64,000 nt of DNA from CALBPI01 sp039821605 (GTDB taxonomy: Bacteria; Pseudomonadota; Gammaproteobacteria; Steroidobacterales; Woeseiaceae). Positions 14,935-23,074 of the stretch are shown here, one piece after another (position 1 is the first letter of the stretch; each line of letters begins with the position of its first letter). The DNA is taken from NCBI GenBank assembly GCA_039821605.1, contig JBCBNV010000006.1, forward strand, positions 1-64,000. Direction: 5' to 3'. Below the pieces are notes generated by a model. That model did no database searches and had not been told where the DNA came from. It saw only the letters and a program-made list of their open reading frames with translations. The position numbers and the translations under genes are program-made.

Positions 14935-17243
14935 CTCAAGCGCCTCGCAGCGACCACGGCGGCCTGTCCCAGTGACAGGCCGCCGTCGTTTGCGGGCAGG
15001 CGATTCGGCAGTAACACCGGCTCTCCCCAGCGCGCGAGCAGCCCGGTGACGGTCTCAAGCAGCAGGCGGTTCTGGAACACGCCGCCCGTCAGCACGACCG
15101 CCGTGGCGTCATGCGCCTGGCGCAGGTCCGCGGCCAGCGACGCCACTGCCTGTGCCAGGCCTTTGTGAAACCGCGCGGCAATCACGGCGCTCGGTGTCGC
15201 GGCGCGCAGGTCATCAAGGAGCGCGCGCCACAGTGGCGCCCAGCTCATGACCGGCGTGTCGCCAGCGCCGACCAGAACCGGATAGCCCAGGCGACCCGCA
15301 TCGACCATGCCGGCGCGCGCCAGTGTCTCGAGCGCCATGGCGGCTTCGGCCTCGTGTGACATGGACTCGCGGCAGATACCAAGCGCGCCGGCGATGGCAT
15401 CAAAGAGCCGCCCGGCCGAGGACGCGGGCGGACTGTTGAGACCACGCGCGCACATCGTCTTGAGCGTCGCAGTGGGCCGTTCGGCAAGCCACCGGATCGG
15501 CTCGAGATCCGCATCTTTGGCGGCGACTGCATCCCAGCCAAAGGCCGCATCGAGGTGCGCCCAGGTGTTGCGCCAGGGCTCGCGCATGGCGCGCTCACCA
15601 CCGGGCAGCGGTACGGGCGCGAAATGCGCGATGCGTTCCGACCGCGTGTAGTCCGCCAGCAGGAACTCGCCACCCCAGAGCGCGCCGTCGTCGCCGTAGC
15701 CCAGGCCGTCGAGCACCACACCCAGCACGGGGCGCGTGTCACGTTCGACACCATGCTCGACGAGACAGGCCGCCAGGTGCGCGTGGTGGTGCTGCACGGC
15801 CTCGATGTCGGCGTCCGGCCACTGGCCGGCACGCGAGGGAATGATGTCCGGGTGCTTGTCGGTGGCCACAGCGCGCGGCGCGAAATCGTAGAGGCCCTGG
15901 TACAACGCGAGGTTATCGTCCGCGTCCGCGAGCGCCCGCCGGTCAGCCATGTCGCCGAAGTGTTGCGAGACGATGGCGCGGCCGCCGCTTACGAGGCAGA
16001 ACGTGTTCTTGAGCGCACCACCAAGTGCGAGCACGTCATCGGCGCCCTCGAAGCCTGGCGGCAGCGGCACGGGCTCCGGCGCGTAACCGCGCGCCCGACG
16101 CAACACCTGGGTGTTGCCCGCCACGACAGCCACGACGGAATCGTCGAGTCGGTTGACGATGTTGCGGTCGTGCATAAGAAAGCCGTCGGCGATGCCGCCA
16201 AGGCGTTCGCGCGCATCGGCGTTGTCGATCGCCTGTGGCTCGTCGCTCGCGTTGCCCGACGTCAGGACAATGGGGCCGCCGACCGCGTCCATGAGCAGGT
16301 GGTGCAACGGCGTGTAGGGCAGCATCACGCCCAGTGTGTCCTGTCCCGGTGCCAGGGCATCGGGCAGGCACGCGTTCCGGGCATCGAGCACGACCACGGG
16401 CGCGGCATGGCTTTCGAGCAGTTCGGCTTCGGCAAGTGACACCGAGGCAAGTGCCCGCGCCGCCGCGATGCTTGGCACCATGAGCGCCAGCGGCTTGGCA
16501 AAGCGCCGCTTGCGCCGCCGCAATTCGGCCACGCTGTCGGCGTTGGTCGCATCGCAGGCCAGATGGAAACCACCCAGCCCCTTGATCGCCACGATGCGCC
16601 CCAACGTGATCCAGCGCGCCGCGGTCTCGATGGGGTCCGCGTTCGCCGCAGCCGCATCGTCTATTACCGGCTCGAACCAGGCGCGCGGCCCGCAGTCGGC
16701 GCAGGCGTTGGGCTGTGCGTGAAAGCGCCGATCCGCAGGATCGTCGTATTCGGCCTGGCAGGTCGGGCACATCGTGAACGAGGCCATGCTGGTGTTGGCC
16801 CGGTCGTAGGGCACCGTGTGCACGATCGACAACCGCGGGCCGCAGTGCGTGCAATTTGTGAACGGGTAGCGATAGCGCCGATCGTCGGGGTCGCGGATCT
16901 CCTCAGCGCAGGCTCGGCAGGTCGCGGCATCGCCGGCCACGTTTGTGTCGGTGTCGCCCGCCGCGCTTTCGATGATGCGAAAGTCGGCCGGCGCCGGAAC
17001 TGTCGTCAGGCGCTCACGCACGACGGATTCGACGTGTGAGAGTGGCGGCCTCTCTTGCTGCAACCGGCCGGCGAGCAGGTCCAGCGCCGCCGGTTCTCCC
17101 CAGGCCTCGATCAGCACGCCCTGCGCATCGTTGCACACGCTGCCCCGTACGCCGCATGCCTGCGCGAGTCGCCACACCGACGGGCGAAAGCCAACGCCCT
17201 GCACCGTGCCCTGCACGCGAATGCGCTCAGTCTGCAGGCTCAT
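14931..17243 (-). CDS. hypF: Carbamoyltransferase HypF
   Basis: HypF makes the carbamoyl group that HypE converts to the cyanide ligands of the [NiFe] centre. From ATG 17243 the 770-residue protein has the full domain order. It begins with an acylphosphatase domain (VQGTVQGVGFRP near residue 10). Two zinc-finger modules follow (CRAC...CTHCG and CPTC...CADCG, residues about 107-190), then a YrdC-like domain with ASFTMC and a KGLGGFHLACDA motif. A Kae1-like C-terminal domain carries HHHAH-type metal ligands (QHHHAHLAACL). A longer frame to 17330 adds unconserved residues and was rejected. It is the last hyp gene, 147 bp after hypE, and ends convergently on the siderophore receptor. Confidence 0.95.
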   Translation of the reverse strand: MSLQTERIRVQGTVQGVGFRPSVWRLAQACGVRGSVCNDAQGVLIEAWGEPAALDLLAGRLQQERPPLSHVESVVRERLTTVPAPADFRIIESAAGDTDTNVAGDAATCRACAEEIRDPDDRRYRYPFTNCTHCGPRLSIVHTVPYDRANTSMASFTMCPTCQAEYDDPADRRFHAQPNACADCGPRAWFEPVIDDAAAANADPIETAARWITLGRIVAIKGLGGFHLACDATNADSVAELRRRKRRFAKPLALMVPSIAAARALASVSLAEAELLESHAAPVVVLDARNACLPDALAPGQDTLGVMLPYTPLHHLLMDAVGGPIVLTSGNASDEPQAIDNADARERLGGIADGFLMHDRNIVNRLDDSVVAVVAGNTQVLRRARGYAPEPVPLPPGFEGADDVLALGGALKNTFCLVSGGRAIVSQHFGDMADRRALADADDNLALYQGLYDFAPRAVATDKHPDIIPSRAGQWPDADIEAVQHHHAHLAACLVEHGVERDTRPVLGVVLDGLGYGDDGALWGGEFLLADYTRSERIAHFAPVPLPGGERAMREPWRNTWAHLDAAFGWDAVAAKDADLEPIRWLAERPTATLKTMCARGLNSPPASSAGRLFDAIAGALGICRESMSHEAEAAMALETLARAGMVDAGRLGYPVLVGAGDTPVMSWAPLWRALLDDLRAATPSAVIAARFHKGLAQAVASLAADLRQAHDATAVVLTGGVFQNRLLLETVTGLLARWGEPVLLPNRLPANDGGLSLGQAAVVAARRLS
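14956..14986. terminator. Perfect 13-bp hairpin at the hox-side/hypF convergence
   Basis: ACGGCGGCCTGTC, loop CCAGT, GACAGGCCGCCGT forms a perfect 13-bp stem 22 bp beyond the receptor stop codon. It lies inside the 3' coding end of hypF. There is no T-tract on the plus strand, so it may stabilise the receptor mRNA or act as a factor-dependent terminator rather than a classic intrinsic one. Confidence 0.4.
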
Positions 17244-17390
17244 CGCACGACCTTCGGCAAGGTCAGCGTGAACACGGCGCCCGCCCCGCGCATGGGATAC
17301 GCCCGGCTCCGTCACGGCACCCGGGTACACGGTGAAGCGCGTCGCGTGGCGCGTGTCTGTTGAAAGAACGGCGCAAGATCAGAGTCCACA

Positions 17391-18440
17391 TCAGCAGATT
17401 CTCGGCAGCTGCTCACCCGACAACCAGTCGAGCACGCGGCTGCCGCCGAACGCCGTCTGCATCTGTACAAAGCCATGCGTGTCGTCGACCACCTCGCCAA
17501 TGACGGCCGCCGCGCGCCCTAGCGGGTGCGCCCGCATCAGGGTCAACGCGTCGGCCGCATCCGCCGCCGGTACGATGCAAACGAGCTTGCCCTCGTTGGC
17601 GATGTAGAGCGGATCGAGCCCCAGCAATTCGCAGGCGGCGTTAACGGCCGGCTTGACGGGGATCGCTGCCTCGTCGAGCCGCATGCCGACGCGCGACTGG
17701 AGCGCGATCTCATTGAGCGTGGTCGCCAGCCCGCCGCGCGTCGGGTCACGCAGGCAGCGGATGTCAGGCAGCGCGTTCACGAGCGTCTCCACGAGCCCGT
17801 TGAGCGGCGCCGAGTCCGACTCGATCGTCGTGTCGAACGTCAGATTCTCCCGGCTCGACATGATGGCGACGCCATGATCGCCCAGCGAGCCGCTGACCAG
17901 GATGGCGTCACCGGGCCGCGCGCGATCACCCGAAATGGTCACGCCCGCCGGCACGACGCCGATGCCCGTCGTCGTGATGAAGACGCCGTCGCCCTTGCCG
18001 AGCTCCACCACCTTGGTGTCGCCTGCCACGACCTGCACGCCGGCATCCTTCGCCGCCCGCGCCATGCTCGCGACGATGCGCTCCAGGTCGGCGAGCGCAA
18101 ACCCCTCCTCGATGATGAAGCCCGCCGACAGGTGCAGCGGTCGCGCGCCCGACATCGCCACATCGTTGACGGTGCCGTGGACGGCCAACGACCCGATGTC
18201 ACCACCCGGAAAAAACAGCGGTGAGATCACATGCCCGTCAACACTCATGACCATGCGCCCGGCGCCGACGGCGAAGCGCGCCTGATCGTTGCCCTGACGC
18301 AGGAACTCGTTGTCGAGGTGCTTTACGAACAGCTCTTCGATGAGCTGGGCCATGGCACGGCCGCCGCCGCCATGGCTCATGTCAATCACGCCGCGACGCA
18401 CGTCGAGACGAACCGGAAATCGTTTGGCAGCAGCGCTCAT
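17391..18440 (-). CDS. hypE: Hydrogenase maturation protein HypE
   Basis: HypE dehydrates the thiocarboxamide delivered by HypF to a thiocyanate and passes cyanide to iron on HypCD. The 349-residue sequence shows the PurM-like ATP-binding fold (GAGRMVMSVDGHV, GTVNDVAMSGA) and DPTRGGLATTLNE. It ends in PRIC, whose terminal cysteine (residue 349) is the essential carrier residue of the family. The start codon overlaps the hypD stop by ATGA. Length and motifs are normal and nothing is missing. Confidence 0.96.
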   Translation of the reverse strand: MSAAAKRFPVRLDVRRGVIDMSHGGGGRAMAQLIEELFVKHLDNEFLRQGNDQARFAVGAGRMVMSVDGHVISPLFFPGGDIGSLAVHGTVNDVAMSGARPLHLSAGFIIEEGFALADLERIVASMARAAKDAGVQVVAGDTKVVELGKGDGVFITTTGIGVVPAGVTISGDRARPGDAILVSGSLGDHGVAIMSSRENLTFDTTIESDSAPLNGLVETLVNALPDIRCLRDPTRGGLATTLNEIALQSRVGMRLDEAAIPVKPAVNAACELLGLDPLYIANEGKLVCIVPAADAADALTLMRAHPLGRAAAVIGEVVDDTHGFVQMQTAFGGSRVLDWLSGEQLPRIC

Positions 18441-19585
18441 GCGGCAGCCTCCGTGTCAGGCTGCGGCGGCCGGAAGCGGCCGTAGCTGTAATAGGCGGCG
18501 CACGCGCCTTCGGACGACACCATGCACGAACCCATCGGGTTCTCCGGTGTGCACACTGTGTCGAAGAGCTTGCAGTCCGTGGGCTTGGCCGCACCGCGCA
18601 GGATCTGCGGGCAGGCGCAGCCCTTGACGTCACTGGCGCTCACGGGCGGCACGTCGAAGCGTTGCTCTGCATCGAAGCGCGCGAACTTGGACCTGATACG
18701 TAACGCGCTGTCGGGCACGAGCCCGAGACCGCGCCACTCGAACTCGCGACGCAGCGCGAAGACCTCCGCCACGAGCCGTTGCGCCTTGCGGTTGCCGTCG
18801 CGCGTAACGGCGCGGGTGTACTGGTTCTCCACCTCGTGACGGCCCGTATTGAGCTGGCGCACGAGCATGAGTGTGGCCTGCATGACATCGAGGGGCTCGA
18901 AGCCGGCGATCACCACCGGTTTCTCGTAGTCCCCGGCGCAGAACTCGTAGGGTCGGCTGCCGATCACCGTGCTCACGTGCGACGGACCCAGGAAGCCGTC
19001 GATCTTCACGGAACCGGTCGTGCGAACCTCGGGCGACTCGAGGATGGTCTGCATTGCCGCCGGTGTCAGCACGTGATTGCAGAACACCGTGAAGTTATCG
19101 AGCCCTTCGGCGGCAGCCTGCCGCAACGCGACGGCTGTCGCCGGCGTCGTCGTCTCGAAGCCGATAGCGAAGAACACGACCTGACGGTCCGGGTTGGCCT
19201 TTGCGATATCCAGTGCGTCTCGGGACGAGTAGATCATGCGCACGTCACCGCCAGACGCCTTGACCTTCATGAGGCTCTTGCGACCGCTGCCGGGTACGCG
19301 CAGCAGGTCGCCGTAGATGCAGAGGATCACTTCATCCTCGACCGCCAGTTTGATCGCGTTGTCGATGCGCCCCATGGGCAGCACGCAGACGGGGCAACCG
19401 GGTCCGTGCACGAAGCTCACGTTGGCCGGCATGAGATCCTGGATGCCGTAGCGAAAAATCGCGTGCGTGTGGCCACCGCAGAACTCCATCAACCGGTAGT
19501 CGCGGCCCGAGTCCGCCTCGGCGCCAATCGCTGCGGCCAGTCCCTGGGCCAGCTCACGCTGGCGAAATTCGTCGACAAACTTCAT
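18437..19585 (-). CDS. hypD: Hydrogenase maturation protein HypD
   Basis: HypD is the 4Fe-4S scaffold that, with HypC, assembles the Fe(CN)2CO unit. The 382-residue protein begins MKFVDEFR and contains the conserved MEFCGGHTHAI (catalytic Cys near residue 35) and HGPGCPVCVLP motifs. The C-terminal cysteine set GCACPQIL...CKLF...CTPENPMGSCMVSSEGAC supplies the cluster ligands. It overlaps hypC upstream and hypE downstream by four bases each, so the three are likely co-translated. Confidence 0.96.
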   Translation of the reverse strand: MKFVDEFRQRELAQGLAAAIGAEADSGRDYRLMEFCGGHTHAIFRYGIQDLMPANVSFVHGPGCPVCVLPMGRIDNAIKLAVEDEVILCIYGDLLRVPGSGRKSLMKVKASGGDVRMIYSSRDALDIAKANPDRQVVFFAIGFETTTPATAVALRQAAAEGLDNFTVFCNHVLTPAAMQTILESPEVRTTGSVKIDGFLGPSHVSTVIGSRPYEFCAGDYEKPVVIAGFEPLDVMQATLMLVRQLNTGRHEVENQYTRAVTRDGNRKAQRLVAEVFALRREFEWRGLGLVPDSALRIRSKFARFDAEQRFDVPPVSASDVKGCACPQILRGAAKPTDCKLFDTVCTPENPMGSCMVSSEGACAAYYSYGRFRPPQPDTEAAA

Positions 19586-19818
19586 GACGTTGTCTCCGGC
19601 GCCATGCCCGCCTCGCGCATGAGTTCGAGCGTGGCCTCCGCCTCGTCGGAAGAGATCCTGCTGAGCGCAAAGCCGACATGAATCAGGACGAAATCGTCCA
19701 CGGCGACGTCGTCGACGAGCGCCAGCGACACGTCCTTACGCACCTCGCCCAGTGCGATGGTGGCGACATCGGTCGCAGCGTCGATCGCGACGACACGAGC
19801 GGGTACGGCCAGGCACAT
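19582..19818 (-). CDS. hypC: Hydrogenase assembly chaperone HypC
   Basis: A 78-residue HypC/HupF chaperone starting MCLAVPARVV at ATG 19818. Cys2, exposed after Met removal, is the residue that binds the iron precursor and the large-subunit precursor. The frame can be extended to 19866, but that would bury Cys2, so the short start is right. One base separates it from the hypB stop, and it overlaps hypD by ATGA. Confidence 0.95.
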   Translation of the reverse strand: MCLAVPARVVAIDAATDVATIALGEVRKDVSLALVDDVAVDDFVLIHVGFALSRISSDEAEATLELMREAGMAPETTS

Positions 19819-19819
19819 G

Positions 19820-20623
19820 TCAGGCGGCCTCCCGAGCCGCACCGCGTGCTGACTCGATCCAGGCATACCAGCGGTCCATGCCCTGCCCTGTCGTCGCCGA
19901 GACTTCGATCACGTCGATCGTCGGATTGACTCGGCGGGCGTTGTCGATGCATGTCGCCACGTCGAACTCGAGGTAGGGCAGCAGATCGACCTTGTTGAGG
20001 AGCATGAGGTCGGCGGCGGCGAATAGATCCGGGTACTTGAGCGGTTTGTCTTCACCCTCGGTCACCGAAAGGATCGCGACCTTGTGGTGCTCGCCCAGAT
20101 CGAAGGCCGCCGGGCACACGAGGTTGCCGACGTTTTCCACGAACAGGATGCTGTCATCGGCAGGCGCGAGGCTGTCGATCGCGTGCCCTACCATGTGGCC
20201 GTCAAGATGGCAGCCCCTGCCGGTATTGATCTGTAGCGCCTTCGCGCCCGTCGCCCGGATGCGCTCGGCGTCGTTCGCGGTCTGCTGGTCACCTTCGATG
20301 ACGGCGACGTTTTTGCCCACCAGGTCGGTGATCGTCCGGGTCAGTAACGTCGTCTTGCCCGACCCCGGCGAGGACACGAGATTGAGCGCCAGCACACCAT
20401 GCGCCATGAGCCAGCGACGGTTCGCGGCCGCGTAGGCGTCATTCTTCGCCAGGATCTGCGTCTCGACCTCGACCATGCGCGCCTGGCTCATGCCGGGCGC
20501 GTGCGCATGCGCGGGACCCTTGCCGTAGTGCGCCACGCCCTCGTGCGTGTGCACGTGATGCGTGTGGTCGTGACCCTCGATGCGCTGCTCGCCTTCGCTG
20601 CAGCCACACACGGTACACATCAT
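19820..20623 (-). CDS. hypB: Nickel-handling GTPase HypB
   Basis: HypB is a SIMIBI-class GTPase that, with HypA, inserts nickel into the HoxH precursor. The 267-residue protein begins with the high-affinity nickel motif CxxCGC (MMCTVCGCSEG), followed by a histidine-rich stretch (about residues 18-42, with HDHTHHVHTHEG) that may store nickel. The G domain has the P-loop SSPGSGKTTLL near residue 84, the EGDQQT switch, the metal-binding CH in GRGCHLDGHM, and the NKVDLL base-recognition motif. The start codon overlaps the hypA stop. Confidence 0.96.
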   Translation of the reverse strand: MMCTVCGCSEGEQRIEGHDHTHHVHTHEGVAHYGKGPAHAHAPGMSQARMVEVETQILAKNDAYAAANRRWLMAHGVLALNLVSSPGSGKTTLLTRTITDLVGKNVAVIEGDQQTANDAERIRATGAKALQINTGRGCHLDGHMVGHAIDSLAPADDSILFVENVGNLVCPAAFDLGEHHKVAILSVTEGEDKPLKYPDLFAAADLMLLNKVDLLPYLEFDVATCIDNARRVNPTIDVIEVSATTGQGMDRWYAWIESARGAAREAA

Positions 20624-20961
20624 TCGACCTCCAGAGACTTGAGCACCATGTCGTCGCCCCCGTTCACCTGCAGCTGATGGCTACCGCAATCCGGACAGGG
20701 GTCGACTCGGCGCGATACGTGAACGGTGTTTGAGCAGGTCATGCACCAGGCCTGACCCGGAATGGGCGATATCGCGAGCGACGCGGCATCGGCCATCGTG
20801 CCGCGCGTGACCACGTCGAAGCTGAAACGCAGCGCCTCAGTGTCGACACCGGCGAGTTCGCCAATCTCGAGCTGGACACGGCGCACCCGGGTAAACCCCG
20901 ACCTGGCCGCGTTCGCCTCAATCAGCTGCAGCACGCCTTCGCACAGGGACAGCTCATGCAT
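20620..20961 (-). CDS. hypA: Nickel chaperone HypA
   Basis: A 113-residue nickel metallochaperone. ATG 20961 gives the invariant MHELSLCEG N-terminus, in which Met1/His2/Glu3 bind nickel; the longer frame to 20982 was rejected for this reason. The structural zinc site is made by two cysteine pairs, CMTC and CPDCGSHQ, near residues 72-93. It is the first gene of the hypABCDEF run, so the operon promoter should lie in the 455-bp region upstream. Confidence 0.94.
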   Translation of the reverse strand: MHELSLCEGVLQLIEANAARSGFTRVRRVQLEIGELAGVDTEALRFSFDVVTRGTMADAASLAISPIPGQAWCMTCSNTVHVSRRVDPCPDCGSHQLQVNGGDDMVLKSLEVE

Positions 20962-21416
20962 CAGTGCACCTCCAGCCCACAAACGGGTCGATCAGAGTCT
21001 CTTGCACTTGCGCACGCTTGATGTGCTCGAGAGGCTACAGTCCAGCGTGCCGCCGGCAATGACCACGACATCGTCGACCTGCCAGTGCCGCTGGTCTGCG
21101 GCGACGTGGAGCCGGTCGATTCGTGGCAATTAGAATGTGATAAGCCAATCTGGAGACGAGCTGTATACGTACTTGCCACCTCGGGCCGCGGCATCGCAGG
21201 ACTCCGAATGCCGATGGGCTCACCACTCAAGCGATGACTGAAGCGATCACGCTCCTTTGCAAACCCTATCGAAGTCGATAGTGGCATTGCCGGTCGAACG
21301 AGAATTCGACATTGGCGCTCGAACGCACCTCATCGACGATGATCTGGCGTGTGGTTGTTACGGCGAGCGTGAAGAGCTGACCACGATCTTCCGTGGTATG
21401 CGCTCCAGCCCTCGGC
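20962..21416. other. 455-bp gene-free region upstream of hypA
   Basis: No ORF here looks like a known protein. The region should contain the hyp operon promoter near its left end. A TTG-started 45-codon frame (21129 to 20992, minus) has a protein-like composition but no clear ribosome binding site, so it is left uncalled. Confidence 0.4.
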
Positions 21417-21767
21417 TCAGATGCCGATGACGCGCGTCAAACCTGCGAACAGGAACACCGTAGTCGCCAGCCCGGCGAGACTCGCACTGCCCCAGCGCAG
21501 TATGACTACCGTGCGCCTGCGCTCTGCAACGACCACGGGCGTATCTGGCAGCTGCCCGACCCCCTGAAGCAGCATCGCCGTCGCGCCCAGGCTGGCGCTC
21601 GCAAGCGCTGCGGCCTCTGCGTCACCGAAGCCCGCGATCCGTGCGTCGGCTTCCAGGTCCTCCCGGTGCGCGAACCATTCCTCGGCCATCCGGCGCGCAG
21701 CGCGACGCGGCATGCCCTGGCAGTGCAAGGACGCAGCCAGCTTGCGCTGCTCAGGCGGGATCGACAC
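21417..21767 (-). CDS. Small membrane protein paired with PadR regulator
   Basis: GTG 21767 lies 17 bases inside the end of the padR-like gene, giving a 116-residue product with translational coupling. The N-terminal two-thirds is soluble and helical, with the segment RRMAEEWFAHREDLEADARIAGF-like in character (kept short here) and acidic/basic patches. The C-terminus has one hydrophobic segment (about residues 86-112, SLAGLATTVFLFAGL). I do not recognise a family. PadR genes are often followed by small membrane proteins of this layout (HTH plus partner), so a sensing or anti-regulator role is plausible but inferred. Confidence 0.65.
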   Translation of the reverse strand: MSIPPEQRKLAASLHCQGMPRRAARRMAEEWFAHREDLEADARIAGFGDAEAAALASASLGATAMLLQGVGQLPDTPVVVAERRRTVVILRWGSASLAGLATTVFLFAGLTRVIGI

Positions 21768-22092
21768 GCGCCTCCCCCGACAACGAGATGGCGTCCCGGA
21801 TGCGTTCCCAGTCTGACTCGAGTGCAGCCAGTCGTTTGCGACCCTTGGCGGTTGTGGAGTAGTACACGCGTTCTCTGGCACCGACCTTGCGGCGCCGCGC
21901 CTTGAGCGCACCCGCCTTCTCGAGCGCATATAGCGAGGGATAGATGACGCCCTCGCCGAGCTTGATGGCCTCGCCCGTGACGAGCTGGATCTGGCGAACG
22001 AGCTCGTAACCGTACATCTCGCGCTGCGACAACAGCCGCAGCAACAAGAGTTCGGGCACGCCGGTCATGAAAGGCGGGTTGGTTCTGGCCAC
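21751..22092 (-). CDS. PadR family transcriptional regulator
   Basis: A 113-residue PadR-like winged-helix repressor. The DNA-binding core shows LLLLRLLSQREMYGYEL, then the recognition helix and wing with GEGVIYPSLYALEKAGAL and the YYSTTAKGRKRL segment. It lacks the long C-terminal dimerisation domain of classic PadR, so it is of the short subclass. It is divergent from the TonB-like gene, with an AT-rich intergenic dyad between them as the likely operator. Autoregulation and control of both transcripts are inferred from that layout. Confidence 0.92.
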   Translation of the reverse strand: MARTNPPFMTGVPELLLLRLLSQREMYGYELVRQIQLVTGEAIKLGEGVIYPSLYALEKAGALKARRRKVGARERVYYSTTAKGRKRLAALESDWERIRDAISLSGEARVDPA

Positions 22093-22118
22093 GTGAGCTC
22101 CACTCCACTTCCGACACG

Positions 22119-22169
22119 ATACCTAGAACAAAAAAGCAAAGTCAATATTTACTTTTTGGTTCTAGGTAT
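22119..22169. promoter_or_regulatory. 11-bp inverted repeat between padR-like and tonB-like genes
   Basis: ATACCTAGAAC (22119-22129) and GTTCTAGGTAT (22159-22169) are perfect reverse complements separated by a very AT-rich 29-bp spacer. They lie 27 bp from the PadR start and 45 bp from the TonB-like start. This is the expected geometry of an autoregulatory operator serving both genes. Confidence 0.65.
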
Positions 22170-22213
22170 TTTAGCCTATTGCCTCGTGGTTAAAGGCAAA
22201 AGGGAGAACCACC

Positions 22214-22831
22214 ATGCGTGATTTTGCGATTGCGAGCCTCGGCGCCGCCACGGTGACTGCGGCCCTGCTCATGCTCATGACAGCACTGCTGGCCGATGAC
22301 TCCGTGTCCGTGATCCAGACCGTGCGACTGCCGCCGACGCTGGCCGACACGGCTGTACCCACCCCGCCACCGCCGCCCAAACCCTTCGAGCACGTCGAGC
22401 CCATCGACAAGCCCGTGCCCGTGCCGACGGACCGGCCCAGCTCCGACGACCCGATCGAGCGCGTCACCTTGCCGCCCGCAGGGCCCGATGGCGCCGGGCC
22501 CACTGTCCCCAGCCCTCCGGGCGAGGTCATGGAAGGCACGCCGGGCTTCGGCAATGGCAATGACGCACTCATCGAACTCGTGAACGTGACGCCCATCTAT
22601 CCCACCCGCATGCTGGCTCTGGGCATCGAGGGTTACGTTGACGTGAGATTTGATGTCACCGCCATGGGGCGCGCCGAGAATGTCGAAGTGACCTACGCCA
22701 CGCACCGCGGTTTTGAAAAAGCCGCCATCAAGGGTGTCGAGCGCATTCGCTACCAGCCGCGCACCGTGGACGGCAACGCGGTGCCGGTGCGCGGCATTGA
22801 AAAGCGCTTCAGTTTCAACATTCGCGAGTAA
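22214..22831 (+). CDS. TonB-like energy transducer protein
   Basis: A 205-residue protein with the TonB plan: an N-terminal membrane anchor (about residues 8-27), a proline-rich periplasmic linker (PTPPPPPKPFEHVEPIDKP, about 49-68), and a C-terminal TonB domain (about 115-205). The C-terminal domain shows PIYPTRMLALGIEGYVDVRF and AAIKGVERIRYQP, the signature of TonB C-terminal folds. GGGAGA precedes ATG 22214. No exbB/exbD genes are nearby, so it would have to use those encoded elsewhere. Expression is probably controlled by the divergent PadR. It may serve the siderophore receptor at 12.8 kb or other receptors; no evidence decides this. Confidence 0.86.
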   Translation: MRDFAIASLGAATVTAALLMLMTALLADDSVSVIQTVRLPPTLADTAVPTPPPPPKPFEHVEPIDKPVPVPTDRPSSDDPIERVTLPPAGPDGAGPTVPSPPGEVMEGTPGFGNGNDALIELVNVTPIYPTRMLALGIEGYVDVRFDVTAMGRAENVEVTYATHRGFEKAAIKGVERIRYQPRTVDGNAVPVRGIEKRFSFNIRE

Positions 22832-23074
22832 GCGGCGCGGAATGGACTGGGCTTGCCAAACATGGGCTACGGGCGCCGCTCCTTAGGTGATCAGTGGGCT
22901 TCGTCGCGATGCGTCTTGGTGTAACCAGCCTGCGAAGTACTGATCGATGTGCAGGTCGTAGATCGAGAACCACTGGACTGCGTCACGTTGCCCCCCGAAC
23001 ACCGCAGACCGGAACGCCTCACCGTTGTCGGCATCGACCGGGAGCCCCGCCGCACTGTCAGAGGTCCCACGCGA

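Noticed and set aside
20992..21129. 45-codon minus-strand ORF upstream of hypA (TTG start)
   Set aside because: Composition is protein-like, but there is no clear ribosome site, no recognisable family and a rare start codon.
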